Origin: Sphingobium sp. JS3065
Lineage (GTDB): Bacteria; Pseudomonadota; Alphaproteobacteria; Sphingomonadales; Sphingomonadaceae
DNA: 64,000 nt
Direction: 5' to 3'
Assembly: GCF_026427355.1 (NCBI RefSeq)
Contig: NZ_CP102664.1
Span: 620,001-684,000, forward strand
The notes under the pieces were generated by a model. It made no database searches and had not been told where the DNA came from. It saw only the letters and a list, made by a program, of their open reading frames with translations. A program made the position numbers and the translations under genes. Positions within the stretch are counted from its first letter, which is position 1. The number at the start of each line of letters is the position of its first letter. Below are positions 54,889 to 64,000 of the stretch, in pieces.

Positions 54889-55784
54889 AGATGCCCGCCC
54901 GCGCCGCCGCTTTTCTGCTGTTTTCCCTGCCGGTTCCCGCTCCCGCGCAGGAGATGGACCATAGCCATATGGATCATGGCGCCATGGAGGCGGCGCAGCA
55001 GGCGCCTTCCGCCGATCCCCATGCCGGCCACGGCCAGCCAGCCGCCAATCGGGAAACTCCGCCGCCGGTCCCGGCCGACCATGCCGCCGAAGCCTTTTAC
55101 AGCGCCGCCGAAATGGCCCGCTCCCGCGCCGCCCTGCTGAAGGAAAGCGGCGGCATGACCTTCTCCCGGCTCATGCTCGACCGGCTGGAATATCGGCGGG
55201 GCGGGGGCGCGGACGGCTATCATTGGGAAGGCGAAGGCTGGATCGGCGGCGATATCGACCGCTTCGCCTTCAAGAGCCGGGGGGAGGGTGCGATCGACGG
55301 CCCCCTGGAGCATGCAGAGGTCCAGGCGCTCTACAGCCGGGCGATCAATCCCTGGTTCAATCTGGAGGCGGGGGTCCGCCATGATATCCGGCCAGGTCCG
55401 CAACGCACCTATGCGGTGGCCGGGCTAGAGGGGCTTGCACCCTATTGGTTCGAGGTGGGCGCGCAGGCTTTCCTGTCCGACAAGGGCGATGCCCATCTGC
55501 GGCTGGAGGCCAGCTATGACCAGCGCATCACCCAGCGCCTGATCCTGCAACCGGCGGCGGAGGTCGATATCGCCGCGCAGGATGTGCCGGAACTGGGGAT
55601 TGGATCGGGTCTCTCCGGTATCGAACTGGGCCTGCGGCTGCGCTATGAGGTTGCGCGCGAGTTCGCGCCTTATATCGGGGTGAATTGGGAACGGAAGCTG
55701 GGGGACAGCGCCCGCTTCGCCCGCGCGCAGGGGGAGGGGGCGTCCGCGACCAGCTTCGTGATGGGTGCGCGTTTCTGGTTTTGA
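54885..55784 (+). CDS. copB: Copper resistance protein CopB
   Basis: A 299-residue outer-membrane protein that works with CopA in copper tolerance. It has a signal peptide, a copper-binding His/Met-rich region (EMDHSHMDHGAMEA, then DPHAGHGQ) in the first 60 residues, and a C-terminal beta-barrel with alternating strands ending in FVMGARFWF. It is translated from an ATG that overlaps the copA stop. No CopR/CopS pair or CopC/CopD genes are visible nearby. A sigma-EcfG promoter for the next gene lies just downstream. Confidence 0.93.
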   Translation: MKMPARAAAFLLFSLPVPAPAQEMDHSHMDHGAMEAAQQAPSADPHAGHGQPAANRETPPPVPADHAAEAFYSAAEMARSRAALLKESGGMTFSRLMLDRLEYRRGGGADGYHWEGEGWIGGDIDRFAFKSRGEGAIDGPLEHAEVQALYSRAINPWFNLEAGVRHDIRPGPQRTYAVAGLEGLAPYWFEVGAQAFLSDKGDAHLRLEASYDQRITQRLILQPAAEVDIAAQDVPELGIGSGLSGIELGLRLRYEVAREFAPYIGVNWERKLGDSARFARAQGEGASATSFVMGARFWF

Positions 55785-55831
55785 TCGCTTCGCATCGCAA
55801 CTTCGCAAAACGCCCTTCCCGTGGAAAAGCC

Positions 55832-55856
55832 GGAACCCGCCGCCCTATCAGCCGTT
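55832..55856 (+). promoter_or_regulatory. Consensus EcfG-dependent promoter upstream of DUF1328
   Basis: GGAAC (55832-55836), 16 bases, CGTT (55853-55856), an exact consensus match, 34 bases before the ATG of the DUF1328 gene. AAAGGAA precedes that ATG. Confidence 0.85.
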
Positions 55857-55890
55857 GAAAATGCAGCTCTTTCAATGAAAGGAATATCGC

Positions 55891-56076
55891 ATGATCCGTC
55901 TGGCCATCATTTCGCTCGTGATTGCCGCCGTACTTGCCATATTGGGCTTCGGCGGCATGGCGGGCACGTTTGTCGGCATCGCCAAATTCCTGTTCGTACT
56001 GGCGATTGCGCTGTTCGTGATCTTCCTCGTCCTCGGCCTCCTGGCTGGCAAGGGCATCAAGAATGCGATAGATTGA
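55891..56076 (+). CDS. DUF1328 small membrane protein
   Basis: A 61-residue, almost wholly hydrophobic protein with two helices (LAIISLVIAAVLAILGFGG and FLFVLAIALFVIFLVLGLL) and a short polar end, matching DUF1328 (YtjA). Members are widespread in proteobacteria and their function is unknown. The perfect EcfG promoter just upstream puts this gene in the general stress regulon. It is followed five bases later by a second small gene. Confidence 0.9.
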   Translation: MIRLAIISLVIAAVLAILGFGGMAGTFVGIAKFLFVLAIALFVIFLVLGLLAGKGIKNAID

Positions 56077-56080
56077 CGAC

Positions 56081-56284
56081 ATGGACGAGATTGGCGCTGG
56101 AGTGAACGAAACCGGGCGTTTGATACGGGACGAGGCCGGATTTCTGCTCCAGCGCGATCTGGGCGGCAGTTTCCGCCTGGTGCTGCTGCGCGTGCCCGTC
56201 GATCATGTCGAAAAACGGGTGCGCGTGCAGGGCTATTATGCCGGGGACGGCATAGTGGAAGTGGAAGGCGTAGCCGCTGCCTGA
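56081..56284 (+). CDS. DUF5818-like small protein
   Basis: A 67-residue protein with a predicted all-beta fold. Segments ETGRLIRDEAGFLLQRDLGG, FRLVLLRVPVDHVEKRVRVQ and VEVEGVAAA resemble DUF5818, a small domain found in sphingomonads. It is only five bases after the DUF1328 stop, so it should share its stress-induced transcript. The function is unknown. Base composition is like the neighbours. Confidence 0.75.
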   Translation: MDEIGAGVNETGRLIRDEAGFLLQRDLGGSFRLVLLRVPVDHVEKRVRVQGYYAGDGIVEVEGVAAA

Positions 56285-56298
56285 CCAGGCCGCGGCAG

Positions 56299-56565
56299 TC
56301 AGGGGTTGGTCGAGTCGCGAGGCCCGTAGGACGTCATGACGTCATGCGTGCTCACAAAACGCGCACAGGCCCCGAAACCCCGGTTGTTTTCCAGCGGAAG
56401 CGCGGTTTCGCAATAGGCGCATTCCGCCATCAACCGGCCCACCATCCACTGGCTGCGGCCGCAACTGGGGCAATGATTGGCTTCCCCCGGATGATAATGA
56501 ATGATGTAACCCCTTAAGGCCGGGTCAAAAGACTTGCCGGTCGCGAGGCTGGACACAGGGCGCAT
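56299..56565 (-). CDS. Small zinc-ribbon-like hypothetical protein
   Basis: An 88-residue protein with two CxxC motifs, CPSC and CAYC, spaced like a zinc ribbon, after a segment GYIIHYHPGEANH. ATG 56565 was chosen because GAGGAGGAAGAG lies just upstream; an upstream GTG at 56586 is less likely. The family is not recognised by name; a small metal-binding role is inferred. It is convergent with the DUF1328-DUF5818 pair. Confidence 0.65.
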   Translation of the reverse strand: MRPVSSLATGKSFDPALRGYIIHYHPGEANHCPSCGRSQWMVGRLMAECAYCETALPLENNRGFGACARFVSTHDVMTSYGPRDSTNP

Positions 56566-56979
56566 CGTCTCTTCCTCCTCAGACACATATCACGGCATCG
56601 ACGCAAAAATCGGAAATACCCCCGAACTTCACATCAACATGGATGCAACGACGAACGTCAGAGCGAGCGACCCTTTTATCATCTCTGCGGAACCCGCTCC
56701 TTGCATCGGAACGCGGCTGCAGGCCAATGTATCCCGCGCCGGATGACCGCGTCTACAAGAAAGATTCGCGGAACCGTCCCATTTTCGCGCCTTCGCATTT
56801 GACTTGGGGCGCGCAGGCGCTATGGCGGCGCGCATCGGGACATATCCGCTTCGGCCATGAGTTGGGGCGCATCCCGCCACCTTGCCGTCCGGTCCTTTTT
56901 CGCCGTCCGGCGAGCCTCTGGTGGAACTGCGTCATCCTGCCTCCGCATGGTCGGGGCACTGCGAGGAGACGCACGACTC
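56566..56979. other. Intergenic region before acnA
   Basis: About 414 bases between the zinc-ribbon gene and acnA with no convincing gene. Three GGAAC words (near 56691, 56707 and 56770) were checked as possible EcfG promoters and none has a matching -10. The acnA ribosome site GAGGAG is at the right end. It presumably holds divergent promoters for the two neighbours. Confidence 0.5.
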
Positions 56980-59649
<2,670 letters not shown>

Positions 59650-59671
59650 TCGGCTGACATGCTGAACGCAA

Positions 59672-59705
59672 AAGGGGCTCTCTCCGCGAGGAGGGGGCCC
59701 TTTTT
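59672..59705 (+). terminator. Terminator after acnA
   Basis: AAGGGGCTCTCTCC pairs, with a few mismatches, with GGAGGGGGCCCTT around the loop GCGA and is followed by TTTTT. It separates acnA from the next small gene. Confidence 0.8.
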
Positions 59706-59746
59706 GCCCTATGGCGTGTCAGGCATGGAAAAGGGGGGAGGGCGTA

Positions 59747-59995
59747 ATGACCATCTTCGTCGAATTCATGGGGTGGCTTGGCGCGATCCTCGTTTTGTGC
59801 GCCTATGTCCTCGTGTCCACCGGCCGCCTGTCGGGGGCATCGGCCGCCTTCCAATGGATGAACGCGCTGGGCGCGGCCTTCTTTGTCCTCAACACCGGGT
59901 GGCACGGCGCCATCCCCTCGATGGTGCTGAACATCATCTGGAGCGGCGTGGGCTTCGTGGCGCTCTGGCGCATCCGCCGCGCCGCGCGCCCATAG
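59747..59995 (+). CDS. CBU_0592-type small membrane protein
   Basis: An 82-residue protein with three helices: EFMGWLGAILVLCAYVLVS, then FQWMNALGAAFFVLNTGW, and VLNIIWSGVGFVALW. The pattern of G-W-G, AY and N..G residues matches the family annotated as CBU_0592-like membrane proteins. GGGGGGAGGG lies just before the ATG. The function is unknown. It stands alone between acnA and the amidotransferase gene. Confidence 0.78.
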   Translation: MTIFVEFMGWLGAILVLCAYVLVSTGRLSGASAAFQWMNALGAAFFVLNTGWHGAIPSMVLNIIWSGVGFVALWRIRRAARP

Positions 59996-60066
59996 CCATT
60001 ATTTCGCAAAGCCAAGAAAGGCTGGGGTAGCGGCCGGCGATCCATTTGGCTACCAAGTTGGTAGAG

Positions 60067-60768
60067 ATGAAAAAAGCGCTGATCGTCCGTCATGTGCCGC
60101 GCGAAGGAGCGGCGGGTTATCTCCAGCCGATCGAGGCCGCAGGCTATGCGATCGAGCGGATCGACGTCGCCAGCCCGGACTTTGCCGATGTCGACCTCTG
60201 CACGCCGGACCTGCTGATCATGATGGGCGGCCCGATGGGCGTTTACGAACATGACATCCATCCCTGGATTCCGCTCCAGATCGAAAAGCTCGCCGCCCGG
60301 TTGGAGCAGGATCTGCCGACGCTCGGCGTCTGTCTGGGCAGCCAGATGATCGCCGCGGCCCTGGGCGCGCGCGTCTATCCCGGCGGCTGCATGGAACTGG
60401 GCTTCGCGCCGGTCGCGTTGAACGGGGCAGGGGCCGATTCTCCGCTTCGGCATTTGCAGGACGTGCCGGTTCTGCATTGGCACAGCGACACGTTCGACCT
60501 GCCGCCGGGCGTAGACCTGCTCGCCTCGACCGAAGATTATGCGCATCAGGCCTTTCGCCGCGGGCGTAATCTGCTCGCGTTGCAATTCCACGCGGAAATG
60601 GGTGAAGACCCGCGTTTCGAGGACTGGCTGACTCATTTCTGGGCCGATCTCGATATAGCGAAGCAATGCGGCATCGCCCTGCGGCAGGACCATGTCGATC
60701 ATGGTCCCGGCGCCGTCGCCGCCGGTCGCGCCATGATCGCCGAATGGCTGGCGGGGCTGGAAATCTAG
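60067..60768 (+). CDS. Class I glutamine amidotransferase domain protein
   Basis: A 233-residue cytoplasmic protein with the class I GATase fold. The nucleophile C89 lies in LGVCLGSQMIAAALGA, and the catalytic His is in ALQFHAEMGE. Stand-alone members of this type are often annotated as GMP synthase-like amidotransferases; the acceptor is not known here. ATG 60067 has GGTAGAG upstream. Its TAG stop is formed at the left boundary of a MITE-like element; without the element the stop would be TAA at the same place. Confidence 0.88.
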   Translation: MKKALIVRHVPREGAAGYLQPIEAAGYAIERIDVASPDFADVDLCTPDLLIMMGGPMGVYEHDIHPWIPLQIEKLAARLEQDLPTLGVCLGSQMIAAALGARVYPGGCMELGFAPVALNGAGADSPLRHLQDVPVLHWHSDTFDLPPGVDLLASTEDYAHQAFRRGRNLLALQFHAEMGEDPRFEDWLTHFWADLDIAKQCGIALRQDHVDHGPGAVAAGRAMIAEWLAGLEI

Positions 60769-60923
60769 GCTGTATCGAAGATGACGAGGCGAGCCGAAGG
60801 CCACCAAAGGTAAAATGGTGGTTTTTCGTGACCCGGAGCGCAGCGTACTAAAAGTAGGTGAGCACCGGAAGCGCGAAGAACCGCCATTTGCAGGCCGTCA
60901 GGGCTGAATGTCGATACAGCCTA
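60766..60923. mobile_element. MITE-like element with TA target duplication
   Basis: A body of 154 bases (60768-60921) has perfect 11-base terminal inverted repeats: GGCTGTATCGA on the left and TCGATACAGCC on the right, flanked on both sides by TA. It encodes nothing. An internal inverted repeat (near-match of AAATGGTGGTTTTTCG around 60815 with CGAAGAACCGCCATTT around 60880) lets it fold. TA duplication is typical of IS630/Tc1-mariner elements. Both neighbouring genes end in TAG using these TA bases. Confidence 0.8.
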
Positions 60924-61577
60924 AAACTCGACTTCCAGTTCCTCGACCTCATCCTTCTCCTTGCGCGCCGCGTCGATCCACTCGCGCATCAGATCCCAAT
61001 CGTTGCTCCAGTTGCAATAGGCGGCGGATTTGGCCGACAGCGCCACCGCATAGGTCAGGAAACGCTGCGCCACTGGCGCGAACATCGCATCGGCCACGGT
61101 CGGCTGCTCCCCGAACAGCCAGGGACCGCCATAGGCGTTCAGGCATTCGGTCCAGATTTCCTCGATCCGCTCTATGTCCTGCCTGGCGCCTGAAAAGACC
61201 GGGAATTTTTCATGCCTGACCTTCAGGTTCATGGGCAGGGCGGAACGCAGGTTGATGAAGCCGGAGTGAATCTCCCCCGAAACCGACCGGCAATGGGCGC
61301 GGGCGATCCGGTCCGCCGGATAAAGTCCGGCATGCGGATAAAGCTCATGCAGATATTCCGCAATTGCGAGCGTATCCCAGACGCTCGCCCCTTCATGGGT
61401 CAGCCGGGGCACCAGCACGGAAGGGGACAGGAGCAGCAATTCCGCCCTGTTTTCAGGATCATTCAGCGCAATCGTCTTTTCGATGACCTTCAGGCCCGCC
61501 AGACGGCACAGGAGCCATCCGCGCAGGGACCAGGAAGAATAAGTCTTGCTGGAAATGGTCAATTCCGCGTCGGCCAT
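60921..61577 (-). CDS. Glutathione S-transferase family protein
   Basis: A 218-residue protein with an N-terminal thioredoxin-like domain (LTISSKTYSSWSLRGWLLCRLAG, with a Ser in place of the usual Cys/Tyr near the start, and the cis-Pro region VLVPRLTHEG followed by ES-like SVWDTLAIAEYL) and an all-helical C-terminal domain with NAYGGPWLFGEQPTVADAMFAP. ATG 61577 has GGGAGG six bases upstream; the frame is open to 61652. The substrate is unknown. The TAG stop is made at the right boundary of the MITE-like element. Confidence 0.9.
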   Translation of the reverse strand: MADAELTISSKTYSSWSLRGWLLCRLAGLKVIEKTIALNDPENRAELLLLSPSVLVPRLTHEGASVWDTLAIAEYLHELYPHAGLYPADRIARAHCRSVSGEIHSGFINLRSALPMNLKVRHEKFPVFSGARQDIERIEEIWTECLNAYGGPWLFGEQPTVADAMFAPVAQRFLTYAVALSAKSAAYCNWSNDWDLMREWIDAARKEKDEVEELEVEF

Positions 61578-61702
61578 AGCAATCCTCCCACTTGGTTCCA
61601 GTGTTTCATCAATCATGATGCGGTGCAATATGAAAAAGCTGTATAACGGCATTGCAGCGGACCGAATCAGTCCCGGCCGAGCGTAGGACGTTTTTGAGCA
61701 AA

Positions 61703-62926
61703 ATGATGATGTTATATAGCGGCTATCAGGCCTGGAACGACATGATGGCTCCCGCGCGCTTCGGTGCTCAGATCGCTCTTTCGCTCAAGGACAGGATGGG
61801 GCCTGCCGCGGATTGGGCCATGCCCCGCCGCATGTTCGCCCTGATGGATGTGTTCCAGGGCGCAAAGCTGACGCATCGCCGCCCGGCCTATGGCATAACG
61901 CAGGTCCGCAGCGGCAATGCGGAGGTCGCCGTGCGGGAAGAGGTGGCGCTGGACCTGCCGTTCGGCAATCTGCTGCACTTCGTGAAGGACGATGTGGAGA
62001 CCGCCCAGCCCAGGGTGCTGGTGGTGGCGCCCATGTCCGGCCATTTCGCGACCCTGCTGCGGAACACCGTCCAGACCCTGCTGCGCGACCATGACGTCTA
62101 TATCACCGACTGGAAAAATGCCCGCGACGTGCCGCTCAGCGCCGGGCGTTTCGGTTTCGACGATTATGTCGACTATATCATGACCTTCATGCAGGAAATG
62201 GGGCCGGGATCGCATCTGGTGTCGGTGTGCCAGCCCTGCGTTCCGGCGATGGCGGCGGTGTCGATCATGGCGGAGGACAAGGATCCGGCGACCCCGCGTT
62301 CCATGACGCTGATGGGCGGGCCGATCGATACGCGCGCGGCGCCCACGGTTGTCAACGAACTCGCCAACGACCGATCGATCAAGTGGTTCGAGGAAAATCT
62401 GATCAGCATGGTGCCGATGCGCTATGCGGGTAGAGGGCGGCGGGTCTATCCCGGCTTCCTCCAGCTTTCCGCCTTCATGTCGATGAACATGGACCGGCAT
62501 GGCGCGGCGCATCGCGAACTCTATCAACTGCTGGCCGACGGCAAGAAGGTCGAGGCCGACCGGATCAAGACCTTCTATGAGGAATATTTCGCCGTGCTGG
62601 ACATGACGGCGGAATTCTACCTCGAAACCGTGGAGAAGGTGTTCCAGCGGACCCTGCTGGCCAAGGGCGAACTCACCTATCGCGGGCGTGTGGTCAATCC
62701 GGGCGCCATCCGCAACACCGCGCTGCTGACCGTAGAGGGCGAGAAGGACGATGTCTGCGCCGTGGGCCAGACGGCGGCCGCCCATGCGCTCTGCACGGGC
62801 CTGCGTCCGCATCTGAAGCGCCATCACCTTCAACCCGGCGTCGGCCATTATGGCGTGTTTTCCGGCAGCAAATGGGAAAAGCAGGTCTATCCGCAGGTGC
62901 GGAACATGATCCTGGCGATGAACTGA
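61703..62926 (+). CDS. phaZ: Intracellular poly(3-hydroxybutyrate) depolymerase
   Basis: A protein of about 407 residues of the PHB de-polymerase family that degrades stored polyhydroxyalkanoate granules. The alpha/beta-hydrolase nucleophile is a cysteine in VSVCQPCVPAMA, as in intracellular PhaZ. N-terminal YSGYQAWNDMMAPAR and the C-terminal HHLQPGVGHYGVFSGSKW are typical. The start is uncertain: ATG 61703 gives MMMLYSGYQA; the open frame goes back to TTG 61652. No phaC or phasin gene is visible here. Confidence 0.92.
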   Translation: MMMLYSGYQAWNDMMAPARFGAQIALSLKDRMGPAADWAMPRRMFALMDVFQGAKLTHRRPAYGITQVRSGNAEVAVREEVALDLPFGNLLHFVKDDVETAQPRVLVVAPMSGHFATLLRNTVQTLLRDHDVYITDWKNARDVPLSAGRFGFDDYVDYIMTFMQEMGPGSHLVSVCQPCVPAMAAVSIMAEDKDPATPRSMTLMGGPIDTRAAPTVVNELANDRSIKWFEENLISMVPMRYAGRGRRVYPGFLQLSAFMSMNMDRHGAAHRELYQLLADGKKVEADRIKTFYEEYFAVLDMTAEFYLETVEKVFQRTLLAKGELTYRGRVVNPGAIRNTALLTVEGEKDDVCAVGQTAAAHALCTGLRPHLKRHHLQPGVGHYGVFSGSKWEKQVYPQVRNMILAMN

Positions 62927-62937
62927 GCTTGCATCTC

Positions 62938-63291
62938 TTATCCCTCAGGCCGCGTCCAAATCCATGTCCCGCCGATCAACGCAGCCGCAACCGGGATCAA
63001 GAACCACGGAAAAGGTGAAAATACCAACGCCAGCACCACGCTGAACGCAAAGGCCGTCAACGCCGCCTTCTTCCCCCTCCGGCTGATCGCGCCCTTTTCC
63101 CGCCAGCGGCGGATATGCGGCCCGAAATGGCGATGGTCCACCAGCCGCGCCTCCAGCGCCGGACTAGACCGCGCAAAGCAGAATGCCGCCAATATCATGA
63201 ACGGCACGGTCGGCAGCAGCGGCAGGAAAGCCCCGATCGCCCCCAGGCCAAGCGACAGCAACCCGCAAACCAGATAGAAATGCCGCCGCAT
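62938..63291 (-). CDS. DUF454 (YbaN-like) membrane protein
   Basis: A 117-residue inner-membrane protein with three helices. FYLVCGLLSLGLGAIGAFLPLLPTVPFMILAAFCFARSS-type N-terminus is typical of DUF454 (segments GLGAIGAFLPLLPTVPF and AAFCFARSS), then RWREKG and a helical C-terminus. The function is unknown. Its start overlaps the stop of the kinase gene by one base pair set (ATGA), so it is probably in the same operon. Confidence 0.9.
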   Translation of the reverse strand: MRRHFYLVCGLLSLGLGAIGAFLPLLPTVPFMILAAFCFARSSPALEARLVDHRHFGPHIRRWREKGAISRRGKKAALTAFAFSVVLALVFSPFPWFLIPVAAALIGGTWIWTRPEG

Positions 63292-64000
63292 CAGGCCGCA
63301 GGCAGCCGCAACCGGACCAGCGCGCCGCCCAGATCCTCGCTTTCCTCCAGAGCGACCGACCCGCCATAGATTTCCGCGACATCCCGCACGATGGCCAGGC
63401 CAAGGCCCGTGCCCGGCTTCCCCGAATCGAGCCGCACGCCCCGGTCGAAGATGCGCGTCCGATCCACCTCCGGAATCCCCGCGCCGTCATCCTCGACCAA
63501 TATCTCGACCATCGCTCCATGGCGCCCGACCGTCGCGAACACGCTGCCGCCGCCATATTTGGCGGCATTCTCGACCAGATTGCCCAGCATTTCGTCCAGA
63601 TCCTGCCGCTCGACCCGGACGGCAGCGTCCTTCACGCCATCCATGTCGATCCGCACATCGGGATAGAGCCGCTGGACCGCCCGCTCGACCGCCTCCAGGC
63701 TGGTCCACACCTCCGCCCGGCTCTGCGCCGCGCCGCGCCGTCCCACGGCGCGGGCGCGGGCGAGGTGGTGGTCCACCTGCCGCCGCATCGTCGTCGCTTC
63801 CCGGATCACCGTGTCTCCCAGATCGGGCGATTGCGCGGTCGCCGCGTTCATGATCACCGTCAGCGGCGTCTTGAGCGCATGGGCGAGGTTGCCCGCATGG
63901 GTCCGCGCCTCCTCCGCCTGCCGCTCATTATGGGCGAGCAGGGCGTTCAGTTCCTCGACCATCGGCAGCACTTCGGCGGGCATCGGCTCCGTCACGCGGT
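63291..64000 (-). CDS. Sensor histidine kinase, C-terminal part (5' end beyond window)
   Basis: The 3' part of a two-component kinase, open to the window edge. Visible are the phospho-His box NLAHALKTPLTVI, the N-box NLVENAAKYG, the DDGAGIPE box and GTGLGLAIVRDVAEIYGG, a full HATPase domain. The short linker with RQVDHHLARAR is like that of PhoQ-type kinases. The sensor and any response regulator lie beyond the window. Its TGA overlaps the DUF454 start. Confidence 0.88.
   Translation of the reverse strand, partial: RVTEPMPAEVLPMVEELNALLAHNERQAEEARTHAGNLAHALKTPLTVIMNAATAQSPDLGDTVIREATTMRRQVDHHLARARAVGRRGAAQSRAEVWTSLEAVERAVQRLYPDVRIDMDGVKDAAVRVERQDLDEMLGNLVENAAKYGGGSVFATVGRHGAMVEILVEDDGAGIPEVDRTRIFDRGVRLDSGKPGTGLGLAIVRDVAEIYGGSVALEESEDLGGALVRLRLPAA

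Noticed and set aside
56690..56800. GGAAC words before acnA as EcfG promoters
   Set aside because: None has CGTT at 16-17 bases.

Overview
The window is one continuous stretch of high-GC bacterial chromosome, densely coding, with core metabolism, respiration and regulation and almost no foreign cargo. The gene content and order point to an alphaproteobacterium of the Sphingomonadaceae, most like Sphingobium/Sphingomonas. Supporting features are the nuoA-N, birA, coaX, RNase J, DUF1467 string, the divergent zapA/tkt arrangement with 6S RNA, a PhyR-NepR-EcfG general stress response locus, EpsB-PrsK-PrsR genes, and many short palindromic repeats between genes. The genus is inferred; no 16S gene is present.

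Layout. 1-3.2 kb: the 3' end of a 2-oxoacid dehydrogenase E2 gene, a secreted hypothetical, an AI-2E-type permease and two identical tRNA-Asp genes. 3.5-5.2 kb (minus strand): DUF2842, 5-formyl-THF cyclo-ligase, 6S RNA, zapA and a small coiled-coil protein. 5.4-10.7 kb: tkt, gap, pgk and a class I aldolase. 10.7-15.5 kb: DUF72, thiE, an L,D-transpeptidase/M23 pair, efp and an inositol monophosphatase. 15.7-30.5 kb: the complete 14-gene complex I operon nuoA-N, interrupted at three junctions by repeat elements, with one repeat fragment inside nuoG. 30.5-33.9 kb: birA, coaX, RNase J and DUF1467.

33.9-39.4 kb: a GNAT gene, a membrane GGDEF-EAL protein, a convergent gene for a crotonase that looks like the DSF synthase RpfF, a small ORF and tgt. 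39.4-43.8 kb: the general stress response locus, with a histidine kinase whose ATPase domain is degenerate, nepR, phyR, a 44-residue membrane protein behind a perfect EcfG-type promoter, ecfG and a further small membrane protein. 44-48.8 kb: an EpsB-type sugar transferase with PrsK and PrsR, the exopolysaccharide/PEP-CTERM regulatory trio. 48.9-56.6 kb: a GntR regulator, a nitroreductase, a POT transporter, a frameshifted SH3 gene, a D-2-hydroxyacid dehydrogenase, copAB copper resistance, and a DUF1328-DUF5818 pair behind a second perfect EcfG-type promoter. 57-64 kb: acnA, small membrane proteins, a glutamine amidotransferase and a GST with a TA-flanked MITE-like element between their stop codons, an intracellular PHB depolymerase, DUF454 and the 3' part of a histidine kinase gene.

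The most interesting observations are the RpfF-like synthase next to a c-di-GMP enzyme, the stress locus with a pseudo-kinase and two perfect sigma-EcfG promoters, the MITE inserted at shared convergent stop codons, and the repeats that have colonised the nuo operon and two reading frames.
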